DNA of 64,000 nucleotides from Schistosoma haematobium (GCF_000699445.3 NC_067196.1:74717864-74781863); one strand, 5' to 3'; counted from the stretch's first letter, positions 1 through 11,529 are shown. Numbers and translations: made by a program. The notes: generated from the letters alone by a model not told the origin.

Positions 1-332
1 TTAAAAAAAAAAAAAGAATTAAATTGAGAACAATGATTTTTAATCATTTTGTTGATGACTTGCCATATGTTGAAACTAAGATAGGCAACAAAATAACATT
101 TATAATTTGTATAGTTTTTCCTGATAGCTTAACTGACAACTCAGCAATTTGTAGTCTAAGTAATAATCAATTTTATGTTTCATACAATTGGTTTCCTTGA
201 TAAACTTTTATAAAGCGAGAACAACTAGTACTGTAGGTTAAAATTAATTCGTTTCAAGTTCTTTGATACATTCAGTTAAAACACTGATTTCGATAGATAA
301 TCGAAGAAATAAAATAGTTTACAAATATAATG
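1..332. other. AT-rich intergenic, nothing recognised
   Basis: No long reading frame, repeat or RNA motif was recognised here. Confidence 0.5.
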
Positions 333-432
333 TTAACAGTTAAATTCACGAATCAATCTAGGCTATACTGTTGTTGAAAACTCGTGAATTCAACTGTTAA
401 AATACTATAATCTCCACAAATCCTCATAATCA
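333..432. repeat. Family A retroposon tail fragments, inverted pair
   Basis: An antisense piece of the family A 3' tail (about 333-365, with AACAGTTAAATTCACGAA) is followed by a sense piece (about 374-432, with CTCGTGAATTCAACTG and AATCTCCACAAATCC). Both correspond to the ends of the longer family A copies at 475-835 and 39,982-40,314. No hammerhead or tRNA-like part remains. Confidence 0.6.
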
Positions 433-474
433 TAAGAATCATGTGCTCACTAGTGGCCAGCTTCAAACTTCAAT

Positions 475-835
475 TTTTAGAGTTCTGATGAGAAGTCGTG
501 ACCAGTGGAGTTCAATCTGTGTTTGGTAGAGACAGGTATCCTTCTCAGACAATGTATAAAGGGTTGCTCAACCATTCATGGATCGATTGAAGTTAAACAT
601 TAACACAGTTGGATGCTGGCTCAGTAGTATAGAGGTTTGGCGTTCGCACACAACACCGAAAGTACTGAGTTCGATTCCCTCTTACGGAGTCGTGGATGTG
701 CGCTGTTGGGGAGTCTCTTACTAGGACTAACCGGCCGCCTGGTGCTTCTAGGTTTTCAATGGTGGTCTAGCTTAGATTGACCAGTGAATCAACTGTGAGA
801 ATACTACAAACTCCACAAATCCCCATAACGAACAT
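475..835 (+). mobile_element. Family A hammerhead retroposon, degenerate full-length copy
   Basis: The order is the same as in other family A copies: a 5' segment with CCAGTGGAGTTCAA, a tRNA-like head with an A-box-like GGCTCAGTAGTATAGAGG (about 616-633) and a B-box-like GAGTTCGATTCCC (about 668-680), a hammerhead region (about 700-755) and a tail ending in CTCCACAAATCC. The hammerhead is dead: the CTGAGGA core reads GTTGGGGA and the GAAA box reads TAAC. Such tRNA-like boxes normally drive RNA polymerase III. Transposition would need enzymes supplied in trans. No clear target duplication was found. It belongs with the schistosome Sm-alpha type of SINE-like repeats. Confidence 0.8.
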
Positions 836-842
836 TTTGAGT

Positions 843-1036
843 GTTACATGCATGAAAATGATTTAGTTCATTAGTGAAAAATAATCATAATTGTTTCGCA
901 TATTCACATAATTCTAAGTTAAAGTTGAGTGAAACAGATGAGAGAGAGAGAGACTATGTCGCAATAGTACAAGAAAAATGTACATATTATTGATAGATTT
1001 GATGGTCAATGCAAAGGATAATAATGAAGTTGTGAT
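843..1036. repeat. Arm 1 of a large inverted repeat
   Basis: This stretch reads as the reverse complement of 1,938-2,456 once the retroposon at 2,012-2,300 is removed. Shared landmarks are GTTACATGCATGAAAATG, a GAGAGAGAGAGAGAC run and TTTGATGGTCAATGCAAAGG. The outer ~115 bp match closely and the inner part is more diverged. The arms are about 900 bp apart. Confidence 0.8.
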
Positions 1037-1937
1037 AACTACATTGGCAAAGGGTTAAACAATGCATAGTTGAAAATTGTTCAAAGAATCTTAGTCCAGA
1101 ATTGTTATCCAATGAAGCTTGTAAATGAGTACTTTAATTTTACTAACAAGATGTTGCAACAAGTCATTTCCCTGAGGTTTGTGCTTATAGAACCTATTCA
1201 AATGGGATTATCTTGGCTCATAATATAGTTATCAATTAAGGTGCAGCATTGGATTGATTTTTCCTCATGCCAGTTTGATAATTACATGTGAAACAACATC
1301 CTCGTTAAGGAAATCTTAGGCAATAGATCTTCTCTAGTTGTTCCTTTCTGGAATTTTCCATTCTTTTATACCTGAAATTGAATGTACATTGGAAGGACGA
1401 TAGTCGGTATAGTTTTAAAAAAATCTTATGACTCATACCTCCAAGTTTGATGATAATTTGATTTGAGCAACTAACCAGTGTGATATAAAGATATATAGTG
1501 GATAGGGGTTATTTAGTACATTTTAGAATGGTGTTTCAATTAATAAATATGTATAATTATGACAGATATCACCTTTATACAGAAATGGCAACAAATCGAC
1601 GTGTTAACAACAATCTATGTATTCAAAAATAGATTACGGTTCACTTTGGATTCCCATGGTATTCAGTTTACTCTCCTTCTTCCTTCTATTATTTCTCCGC
1701 CTAATTTCAAACCATTATTATTACTATTATCGATAGTTAAAAACATTCTATTTAATAAAAATAACGTTTTTATTGATCATTTTTCTCGATTTTTTGCTAC
1801 TCATTTATAGTCATGAAAATTATTTTTACTATTTCAAAATTATTCAATAAAATATTTGACATCTAATCAATTAAGCCATTCAAGCAATTGCGTTCTCTTA
1901 TATTATTATCATCACCACCACCATTATTATTATTACA
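1037..1937. other. Spacer between inverted-repeat arms
   Basis: AT-rich sequence with a short trinucleotide-like run (about 1,904-1,940, ATT/ACC units). An 83-codon open frame at 1,559-1,810 (+) has biased, hydrophobic composition and no recognisable domain, so it is not called as a gene. Confidence 0.5.
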
Positions 1938-2011
1938 ATTATTATTACTTTATTATTATCCTTTGCATTGACCATCAAATTTATTAATTTGTCCGCCATG
2001 ATCACAATGAT

Positions 2012-2300
2012 CAGTATAGGGGTTGTGGAGATTGTTAAGTTTTTGATTGAGATCATGAACCAATTGATGTTAGACCACCGTTGGAAACCTGGAGGCACTA
2101 GACGGCCGTTTCGTCCTAGTATGGGACTCCTCGGCAGTGGTCTAGTTGGTTAAGCGCCTGGCGCGAGACCGATAGGTCCTGGGTTCGAATCTCGGGACCG
2201 TGGATGCGCACTGCTGAGGAGTCCCATACTGGGACGAAACGGCCGTCCAGTGCTTCCAGGTTTCCAACGGTGATCTAACATCAATTGATTCATGATCTCA
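2012..2300. mobile_element. Family A inverted-dimer retroposon with 14-bp target duplication
   Basis: The left part (2,012-about 2,135) is antisense, running from the tail through the hammerhead. The right part (about 2,131-2,300) is sense, with tRNA-like head, hammerhead and tail. Both tails point outward and the junction lies at a shared CAGTGG, where hammerhead stem I and the A-box region overlap. The whole unit is bracketed by ATGATCACAATGAT at 1,998-2,011 and 2,301-2,314, so it integrated as one piece. The two hammerhead regions are inverted copies of each other and could fold into a long hairpin. The antisense hammerhead has one core change (CCGAGGA for CTGAGGA); the sense one is intact. 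Confidence 0.88.
2208..2253 (+). ncRNA. Type I hammerhead ribozyme, sequence-intact (family A)
   Basis: Stem I is GCACTG (2,208-2,213) with CAGTGC (2,248-2,253). The core is CTGAGGA (2,214-2,220). Stem II is GTCCC-ATACT-GGGAC (2,221-2,235), followed by GAAA (2,236-2,239). Stem III is the self-complementary ACGGCCGT (2,239-2,246). The predicted cleavage site follows GTC at 2,247. All conserved positions fit the CUGANGA/GAAA/UH consensus. The very short stem III suggests that cleavage is favoured in a dimer or multimer, as reported for other schistosome hammerheads. Confidence 0.88.
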
Positions 2301-2456
2301 ATGATCACAATGATTTGTATACTTTTTCGTACTATTACGTCATGGTCTCTCTCTCTCTCATCTGTTTCATTCAGCTTTAACTTAGAATTATGTGAATATG
2401 CGAAACAATTATGATTATTTTTCACCAATGAACTAAATCATTTTCATGCATGTAAC

Positions 2457-2717
2457 GTACAAAATTATTTGATTCTACGGTGTTAATTATTCTTATTTAA
2501 CGACAAATTTATGCTAGAACAAATAATAATCATGACTAATTGGAGCCTGCTCCTCCGACTATAGCATTATGTGCTACAAATAGATTTTTTCACACACATC
2601 TCACCATTAAATACCTACAGCGTGATCTTTATGGTAAATAAGATGTGTTAAGGAAATTTTGACTTTAAAAACAAAATTCATATTCTCATCAAATTATGAT
2701 AATATTTATTAGTTACA

Positions 2718-2764
<47 letters not shown>

Positions 2765-2882
2765 ACAAATATTTAGAAATAATCTAAATCAGTGGAAGAA
2801 CTTGCCATATTTCATGAAAAATTGAAGGTATTTCATTTAATTCCTATTCTGTATTTTGTTAATACTTCTGTAAATAATACCA
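2457..2882. other. 3' flank of the membrane-protein gene with (AT)n
   Basis: AT-rich sequence containing a pure AT dinucleotide run at 2,721-2,761. On the minus strand an AATAAA lies at 2,710-2,705, about 170 bp past the stop codon of the gene at 2,883-5,405. It is a possible but unproven polyadenylation signal. Confidence 0.5.
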
Positions 2883-5405
2883 TTATTCATCATATCCACT
2901 GGAATCTGATACAACATGTAATTTTACAACTGACCCTGTAGTTTCAATAGGATAAATGCAACTATTATTTAAATATTCACATTCTATGATAGTATCATCT
3001 GGTTTCGATAAGATTTTAGTACCACTTGTGAATAAATCACATGGTTGACAACATAAAGGTTGTAAATTTACTAATTTTATAGAAACTGGCACAAAAGTTG
3101 TTGTTGTCGTTGCTTGTTGTTCTGATACTTCATTAGAACATGTTGGCATATTTGTATACACAGGTTTTAAATGTAATTCTTTATCTATTAATATTTGGGA
3201 CTTTTGTTCAAATTGTTCCCTTGTAAATGTTTGTAATTTTAATAATTCACAAGGTGGAATTATAGTATCCGTTAATAATTGACAACATTGTATTGTAGAT
3301 GATAAAGAAGTAGTAATAGTACTTTGATTACCAATCTCTTCATTAGTATTTAATGTTACATGTGAACTCATTGGTATTATTAATTTCGATAAATCAATAT
3401 AATCCATTTTTATTGATTTATCATATAAATCATTATTTATTATTTGTTTTATATCATTTATTTTATATAATTTAAAGCATAATTTATCAAATAAATGGTT
3501 ATAACGTCTTATAATAAAACATATAATTGGTATCAATGTTATCATCAATATTTCCATGAATATACAACCTTGTAAATATTGATGTGGAATGTATAAATGT
3601 TCATAAATCAATTTAAATAATTTAATATTTTCTGGTTTATTTAAACCTGGTTCATTAAATTTCCATAAATGACAATAATTCATTTGTGATTTCATTAAAT
3701 TACCATAAATAATTAAACGTATTAAATGATTAATGAATAAACAAAAACTTATTATAATTAAACTCATTGAAAAATATATGATTTGATTGATTTTATGTAA
3801 TAGATTTAATTGTATGGTTTGTTTATCTAATATATCACTATTATTATTCGTAGTAGTATTATTGTTTAATTGATGATTTTGTTTTAGAGATTCAATTGGT
3901 AAATCACATTGATACGTTAAACATGATGATGATGTTGATGGTGTTGATATTGATGTTGATGTTTTACATATTTTACTTATTCTTGTTTTATCTTGATGAT
4001 TTTGTGATGAACCTATTAATTCTTTTGATAAATTATTCAATTTAATAATATTCTTATTATTACTACTATTACTATTATTTGAAAGGTTTCTTAATTGTTT
4101 AATTGAATGGATAGAATTATATGAATGAGTACGTAATTTAAATAATATAAAACAATTAAATATACTCATACTAAATACTAAAAAATTTGGTAATATATCA
4201 CTTAATAGATTAGTGATTATTTCTAACCATTGTTCTAATGTTGTTTGATTACATACAATAGAAAAATACAATTTTTGATATTCTATATTTTTTATATTTA
4301 TACATTCATAATGTAATACTTGTTGTATAGGAATAGAATTTGTATTCAATAAATGTTTTATTTTATATTTTTGTAAATTATAATTAATTAATAAACTACC
4401 TATTCGTAGAACAATTGAAAATATCCATGATATCATAAAACTTATATACAAAATAATAAATAGATTATGAATGAATGGAATTTTCGAACTATTCATTACA
4501 TAAATAGATTTTATATAATGTGTATTTATAAGAATGATGATAAATATAGTAATCCAATAAACTGTTAAAAGTCCAAGTAATATATGCTTTGTAAAATAAC
4601 ATAATAAATAATTACGATTCATTAAATTAGTTTGATCTAAAGTAGTAGTTGATTTAGGATCTACAAAAGGACTTGATAATTGTCTAATAGATATAATAAA
4701 TCCATAAATAGTTCCTATAAAACCTAAATGTAATTCTGAATGTATTGTTAATTGATTATGTTTAATAAGTAAATCATTTTCATTCATTTCATTGTTGTTA
4801 AGATGTGAAATAGTTTCAAATTGAGAACTAATAGATTGTTGACATATTTTAAATAATACAGTATGACATAATAACCATATGAACCACATAACATGTATGA
4901 TAAAACATAATAAACCAAATGAAAATTGTAATATATTCCAAATAAATGATGTTTTTGATGAACTATGAACTTGTGTAAGGAACTTATTCTTTGAATTTGT
5001 ATGTTTTAAATTTTTAACTGTTTGATCAATAAAATAACTCTTTAAATTATTTTCTTGAAAATCGTCAATTAATGTATTAGTGTCACTGCTATAATTTGCT
5101 AAGATTAATTCATTATTATTATCATCTAGTTCATTATTGAAATTTGTTATATTGTTTTCATAATTATTTGTTATATTGACTAAATGACTTGTTCTTTGAC
5201 TATATTTACGATGGTCCATTTTATAAACAAAATTATCTAATGCAGTTTTTAATATATCAATATCATCATGATGTGTATGTCGTTTTGCTAAACGTAATGT
5301 ATTTTGCCATGATTGTGTATGAGAAAATTTCAAATTATTAATTATAATTATTATGGTTACCATTGTAGTTTTCAATAAAATATGAAATAAAATGTTTATC
5401 TTCAT
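2883..5405 (-). CDS. Unrecognised multipass membrane protein, 840 aa
   Basis: An uninterrupted 840-codon frame in DNA this AT-rich is very unlikely by chance. Residues 1-31 resemble a signal peptide (KINILFHILL followed by an Ile-rich core). Residues 32-153 are polar and Asn-rich with sequons at N77, N85 and N104, fitting an extracellular segment. Hydrophobic segments lie at about 155-186, 227-242 (weak), 274-294, 311-340, 405-423, 541-568 and 612-633, so six or seven membrane passes. A Ser/Asn/Thr-rich loop (430-530) and a polar, Cys-containing tail (650-840) complete it. No catalytic motif or known family was recognised; a remote relation to PRRT3/4-like proteins is only a guess. The first ATG is used because it begins the signal-like segment. 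Further exons upstream cannot be excluded. The frame carries no transposon signature. Confidence 0.8.
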   Translation of the reverse strand: MKINILFHILLKTTMVTIIIIINNLKFSHTQSWQNTLRLAKRHTHHDDIDILKTALDNFVYKMDHRKYSQRTSHLVNITNNYENNITNFNNELDDNNNELILANYSSDTNTLIDDFQENNLKSYFIDQTVKNLKHTNSKNKFLTQVHSSSKTSFIWNILQFSFGLLCFIIHVMWFIWLLCHTVLFKICQQSISSQFETISHLNNNEMNENDLLIKHNQLTIHSELHLGFIGTIYGFIISIRQLSSPFVDPKSTTTLDQTNLMNRNYLLCYFTKHILLGLLTVYWITIFIIILINTHYIKSIYVMNSSKIPFIHNLFIILYISFMISWIFSIVLRIGSLLINYNLQKYKIKHLLNTNSIPIQQVLHYECINIKNIEYQKLYFSIVCNQTTLEQWLEIITNLLSDILPNFLVFSMSIFNCFILFKLRTHSYNSIHSIKQLRNLSNNSNSSNNKNIIKLNNLSKELIGSSQNHQDKTRISKICKTSTSISTPSTSSSCLTYQCDLPIESLKQNHQLNNNTTTNNNSDILDKQTIQLNLLHKINQIIYFSMSLIIISFCLFINHLIRLIIYGNLMKSQMNYCHLWKFNEPGLNKPENIKLFKLIYEHLYIPHQYLQGCIFMEILMITLIPIICFIIRRYNHLFDKLCFKLYKINDIKQIINNDLYDKSIKMDYIDLSKLIIPMSSHVTLNTNEEIGNQSTITTSLSSTIQCCQLLTDTIIPPCELLKLQTFTREQFEQKSQILIDKELHLKPVYTNMPTCSNEVSEQQATTTTTFVPVSIKLVNLQPLCCQPCDLFTSGTKILSKPDDTIIECEYLNNSCIYPIETTGSVVKLHVVSDSSGYDE

Positions 5406-5940
5406 TTGATTATATTGAATAACTGTGAAACATTAATCATCAGTGGGTTATTTATTTTTATATATTTTTTTTGTTTGTTTACTTGGGAATTAATTTTTTA
5501 CGTGACATATTATTATGAAAAAAATGAAGTTGAATTATTATAAAAAGTTTAATTTCCTTTTAAATTACATGATGAAAATATGGTTGGTAATTGAAATAAT
5601 AAACAATAGAGAACAATTAATAGTCATATATCTTCTTAAGAATAATTAGCCAATCATGTGAAGCGATTAATTATCCAATAGAAGTGCAAGAAATGCTAAA
5701 CATTTAACCAATGAATTGAATGATTTTAAATAAATAATTTAAAATGAGATTAAATTTTTTTTAGATAATTAATTGCATAATCTACTGAGTTATTATTGGG
5801 TATTGTGAAATAAAATATGTAAACAATAATACTGTGGAGAAATTCAGTAATCTAATATAAGAAAGTTATTATTATCTTGTTTAATATGGATAATTGTATA
5901 GGGTAAATATTCGGATTTCATGTTCATTATTCATTAGATT
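5406..5940 (-). promoter_or_regulatory. Upstream region of the membrane-protein gene
   Basis: On the minus strand, a TATATAAA (5,464-5,457) lies about 55 bp before the ATG, and a TTTCACAG resembling a 3' splice or trans-splice acceptor ends at 5,423, about 18 bp before the ATG. Either would fit the start chosen, but such short motifs are common in AT-rich DNA. The rest of the interval is AT-rich with nothing recognised. Confidence 0.25.
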
Positions 5941-6421
5941 TGTTATCGCTTGTGACCGCCAATTAGAGAGCAGTGACTTATCGATCAGAACAATGACGCG
6001 CAAAACACGTGCGAGCAGCCTAGAGTTCTGATTGACCTTGCCTTCCGCCTAGCCCAGCCAGTTAAATCCAGAACACCAATCTCAGCCTCTGCAATATGAA
6101 TCCTTACATTTCAAACATACTGAGTTTATATACCAATCGAACAGACAACAACGTACCAACAAAATATGAAACAACATTTGTACAAGAATTATCCACATGT
6201 GGCTGTAAATGAGGGAGTTAGTACTTAATAGACAGGCCATAACTCATGAATGGTAAAACGTATAATAATAGTTTATGGGTCAAAATAAAGCTTATAATAA
6301 GAGGAATATAAATATGCATAGTTTATTTACTTAATAATTATACAATAGAAATATACGTTTGGTATTGGTCCATTTATAGATCCCAAAAGTTACCATTCAT
6401 TGTTCATGTCGCGACATAACA
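5941..6421 (+). mobile_element. Solo LTR with 5-bp target duplication
   Basis: A 481-bp unit begins TGTTATCGC and ends GCGACATAACA, with TGTTAT/ATAACA terminal inverted repeats and TG...CA ends. It is bracketed by AGATT at 5,936-5,940 and 6,422-6,426. It is more GC-rich at its 5' end than the surroundings. A TATATA (about 6,127) and an AATAAA (6,284-6,289) are ordered as in a plus-strand LTR. No internal gag-pol or second LTR is present, so it is a solo LTR left by recombination. The 5-bp duplication fits Gypsy or BEL/Pao families; the family was not determined. Confidence 0.85.
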
Positions 6422-8194
6422 AGATTAGAGTTGAGACTGTTTCTTTTTATTTTGAAGTTAACAATTACAAAAATACAATAACGTCGTTTTTAGTAAAATA
6501 CTAATTCATTCTTTCTAAAGACAGATCTTTTCCTAATAAGATATGATTTTTTTCACTGAAGCATAGTCTCCTACAGAGTTTTATTTTCTGAAACTTCCAA
6601 TTTTTATATTGAAAATACAATGTACAATTCCCATAATCACAATAATGTTAACGAAGTACATAGATTTTGCTGAATTAAATTATTGGCTTAAGGAGGAATA
6701 ATTTTGAAGATTTTCTTTAGTGAACTAGGGAATGTTCTCTAAACACCTGTTCAAACTGGTTATTTAACAGAATTATTTATTAAGACGCCGTAAAAATATA
6801 TGTACGCAAATAAACTATTGTAGAACAGGTAGGAGGTTTAATAGGCCATTAAAATATTTGTCCAATAAGCCTAAAATTTAACTCCAATATTGAAAAATGA
6901 ACAAGAAGATGTAAGTGATTTACTTCACATTCTTCATATCTGTGTATCTAATGCCGTTTTTTTGTGTAGATCACTTGAATTCATGGATGTCCATTGACAA
7001 TTTTTGACATCTTTTTTAAATAGCAGAATACAAGTAGCTGGTAAATATCCAATAAACTTGAGCCATTTTGATTAAATCAAAGGAGCAAAGTTACGAAATA
7101 TCCCATAGCTTACTTTATTGAAAAAGTGTCCGAAATTTGCGATCTAAATTTGATGTGAGGTTATTTATCCGTTCTTCACTGTTTAACAGATGCGCGATAT
7201 TAAGCCTGCTAGGTTAATTTTCCGTTCAATTAGTACTGCATATAAAAGTGTTATTTTCTTTGAAAATTTCATTTCAAGTCGTAAGATTCATAGTACTCTA
7301 TGTCTCGCAACATCTACTATGTCAAAATTTTCAAAATTATATTTAATCATATATAGGACTGTATGTAATATCAGTGTTAAGGGATGGAATAATTATTTTT
7401 CTTGGATAACACAGTTCTCATTTGTACTATACTCTTTTTTCAACAATTGCATTAGACTCTATGCTCCATTAGTTTGGCTTTTATATGATCGAATATAATA
7501 AACGCAAGCAATGAGACTAACTACAGCATATTTAATCTGTTTAATAGTAATCATGTTGTTTATCAATAAAAATTTATTTTATTGAATTTACATGAATCTT
7601 GATAAGATTTTATAGTCTTCATTTCAATGACTGATGAAGGTTAAAATTAAACTAAAGAAAATAGGTGCATCTTTTTAATACATATATCAAGATATAAATG
7701 TTATCATTACCTAATTCTACATGCTTAATTTTAACCAACATATGATGTGATATAGCAAAGATTATCCATTCAAAAATTAGGGTATTTAAAAAAAATCATT
7801 TTAACTGTTTCAGTAAAGTTTAATTTTGTTTAGCAGTAAAATCCAGAGGTTTGGTTTCATTCCATTTCGGGCTCATTAGCTGATATTTGCATCAGGATTC
7901 TAACCAAGTACTTGTCTCTTCAAACGCACATAACTTTATCCACTTAGCTTTGAAGTTTGTTTGGCCAGTTATTTGATGATCGCTTTTAAAGTTATGTTCA
8001 CAATATATATGTACATATTTTGATGTTTAAGTTTCCTCGTTGTTTATATTATAAACTACATTTGATCACTCTGAAGTTTGTTGTGAACATTAACAGTGGG
8101 TTCTAGATGGATTGTTCTGTTAGATACCAAATATTGTCACTATGAATTCGTGGAAATTACTGAGTTTCATTAAAATCATGTAGTGATCTAAGTA
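6422..8194. other. AT-rich intergenic
   Basis: No known repeat was recognised. A 102-codon open frame at 7,190-7,498 (+) has fairly mixed composition but no domain, signal or supporting context, so it is left uncalled. Confidence 0.4.
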
Positions 8195-8352
8195 AAACCA
8201 TAACTGAAAACCTGGAAATATTGGATGGGAGCCTCATCCAAGTATGAAGCTTCTCAGTAGTGCCCATTCTCTATCTGCATGCGGGGATCAAACTCACAAC
8301 TTTCGACTTTGCGCACAAAAACTTCACCTCTAGACCATTGAGCCGAATTGAT
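8195..8352 (-). mobile_element. Family A retroposon, decayed 5' and middle part
   Basis: Read on the minus strand it gives the tRNA-like head (GGCTCAATGGTCTAGAGG, about 8,346-8,329), a decayed B box and a hammerhead region whose core reads CTGAGAA and which has no GAAA box. The tail is missing beyond about 8,195. Confidence 0.7.
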
Positions 8353-9379
8353 TGAAGACAGACACATTTGAATGCCGAGAATATTGGAGCAATTCATTAA
8401 AAAAGATATTTGCTTATATGGTGTGACTAATTACAGTCTAGAATATCAACAATGAGAAAACCAAAACCCATAAATACAACATTTTAACCGTATTTAAAGT
8501 TTTTATTAAACCACTGGATTGTTACTCATTTACTTAATCTTACTGTTACTATAAACGGATCATTTTTATACCATCTCTTTATTATCAACATTACATTGAT
8601 TATTGCTGTTAAATCCCCCTCCAAAAACAAACTGTTAAATTATTTACGTTTTTGTAATAAGATAAAAAGACTTTTTTGAATACCTCACGAGGTTAAACCA
8701 ATAGCATGTATATTAGCATATTATTAAAATAATAAACCTTTCTGGTAGGCAAAACTACATTTACTTTCACGTTTCATGTATTATATTTTAGAAAAAACAA
8801 AACCTAATTAGACAGAGAGAAACAAAAAAAGAATAATACATTGAGGGTAACCATATAGATACAAAAGAATGTATAGTTTATATTACTGGAATGTTCATAA
8901 TAGGATCTATAGGAGAACAAGATACCTTGATGATTGTTTTTTTTTTCTTTACAAAACTATCCTATCGATAATTAGCTTGAACTATATTAAATGACAAATA
9001 TTAGTCCAAAAAAAATAAATGAATAAACTCAATAACGTTACTTTTTTTCTATTTTGTAAATGAATGAATGTTTCAGGATAAATATAAACGATTTTATAAT
9101 GACAAATGATTAATTAGTTTCATTGTCGGTAATGTATAACCATTTTATTTCCAACAAAAAACAAAAAAAGTTTCTATAAAGCAAAATGTAGTTGAATAAT
9201 AGTAGTTTAACGATGTAATCATATATTTACCATAGTAATAATATTTTTTTAAATAATCAATAAACAACGCTTTAGTTACTAGACTAAGATGAATAAAAAA
9301 AATGATTAAATGTCATAGAAACTACTTAATGACCGAAAAGAAAAGAAAACTTTACCATGCTTATATATTTCCTTTGTAA

Positions 9380-9417
<38 letters not shown>

Positions 9418-11529
9418 AATAATTAGATAGACTGTATATATTAAATGCTTTTTTTATTATCTGAAAAAAATCATTAGCTTTTATGTCAATAAAAAAACCC
9501 AACAACAACAACAACAATTGGACTTTCGGAATATTTTTACAAATGTTAAGTTAGTCAAAATTATGATAACCTTTATTGCAGCCAGTAATTATCAGTTAGT
9601 TTTGTTGATAGTTAAGACATGTGATCGTATGAATTAGTGGATTTATTTGAGACTAATATATATTTACTAATCCAAACTAGATTAGAATAACTTAAATTTT
9701 CTGTAAATTAATATATCTAACTAAAAAGATCTAAATGATTATAGATTTATCATTATGGATCATTTTGCTATCAGTATTTATTTTTCAATTCATAGAAAAC
9801 TATGATGATCACTCTTTCATGTATTTTACAAATTAGTAGTGACCAAATTCATGTTTCATTATCAAAACTAGCGTCTATCAAAGATAATCTCAAGTTTCTA
9901 AAGGAAGGATTTTTTATTTCTTGACTTAAAACAAACTTAGTAAAAGAGGATGATGAAAGTACCAGTAGATAAGCTTATTCTGATGATATTCTGGACCAAA
10001 TATTTTAATTAAATATAATATTTGAAAGAGTGGATTTCAAAAGAACCTTCAAAATTTAAAATACTTGAAATGTCTACAGGACTTTGAATTATATATTTTT
10101 TGTTGTTGTAAATAAATATCAAATCCGAACTACTGTTTCATTATTTATTATTCAATAAATTTTACATATGAAGTTTACTTCTAAATAACACATAGAAACT
10201 AATATTAAAACGTTAGGAATGAATAGCTTTCATCATTAATATACGTTGGAAATTTGTTAGGCTATAAAGAAACACTTAAATTGATAAATATTTTATTCTA
10301 CTTTAGAAATCTATTGTATCACACAGCCAATAGTACATACAAAATTCTGTCTAGAAAATCTATATTTTCCTAATTCTATGAAATAACTCTTTCGTCACTA
10401 AGTCCCATAGCCTAGTGGTCAATGTTTTATAACATGTCTTACTTTAATACTTACTGCAACAATCATCCTGTCGTATATGGATTTGTTTTTGATATACGAT
10501 GGTTCATTTTATTTTAATTCAAGACCTCAAGTAATTTTTAAAGTTAAAGTAATAATTATACCATATACTGAAATAGATAACATTTTGAAAATGTAGTACT
10601 GCACCTTTGGTCATATGCTATAGTTTGTTATACTAATTGAAAATTTCAAATACTCTACGTTTGATTGTTAGTTGCTGTAGGTGTGACATTCCTTAAACTG
10701 GTAAGCTAAGACAAAAGAACCACCTATTCGATGCGTCTTATTCCCGACAAACCTCTTAATAATTTCAATGAGTGGTAAAAAACATTTATAAATGATATAT
10801 TAACTATGAAATATAAAAATACTTTACACTCAGAAATAAGGAACAAACTTTGGTTTCCCTAGTCCAGTATTCAAAAATGATTTTATGTAGGATGGCATTG
10901 AAAAAAGAAAAGTTATATTGAGGTGATCAGATCTATCTTTTTGGATCATTTACATTGACTATTAAGACCGAAATTTCAATAAATTCACTTATGATAGCAT
11001 AGTGAATGATATTGACGAATATGTATCTAGTTATGAAGTTGGTCAGATTAATGAACTAGGGAAGATAACTTATACCACATTTATACAAATAATGAACTGA
11101 AATTCTATTTGCCATTTTAGTGTCTGCAATAATTTAACATTATCAAGCTACTCATAATTACGTATAAACGTACAACTACTTATGTCCAATGTATTACTGA
11201 CGTCGTGTGACTTAAATGAAGCCACTTCTTCAGGGTAAATAAATAACCGAAATAAAATTAACACAAGTTTAAGTAGTATAAAGAAAACAGTGCAGAATGT
11301 TTTCAGTACAATCAAAATCATAACAGGTCTGAACATTATCAATGTCAAATTATTTTATTGGTCAGGGTGATTTCATATGACACATAACTGTATTAATTTG
11401 TGCGTTAGAAGGCGTGTATGAAAATTTTATACATGTGTAATATGGAATAGTAAAGTTGAAATTGAATACGTATGTGTATGTAGGTTTGGAAAATAAATAA
11501 GGTCAAATGTGATTGTTTGGACAATTGAG
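8353..11529. other. AT-rich intergenic with (AT)n
   Basis: A pure AT dinucleotide run lies at 9,381-9,413. No gene or element was recognised in the remaining sequence. An A-box-like GCCTAGTGGTCAATG near 10,411 has no B-box partner. Confidence 0.45.

Larger units (their letters stand above)
1938..2456. repeat. Arm 2 of the large inverted repeat, split by a retroposon
   Basis: Inverted copy of 843-1,036. It is interrupted by a family A inverted dimer at 2,012-2,300 that duplicated ATGATCACAATGAT. Arm 1 lacks the insertion, so the arms were duplicated first or the insertion is specific to this arm. Confidence 0.8.
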
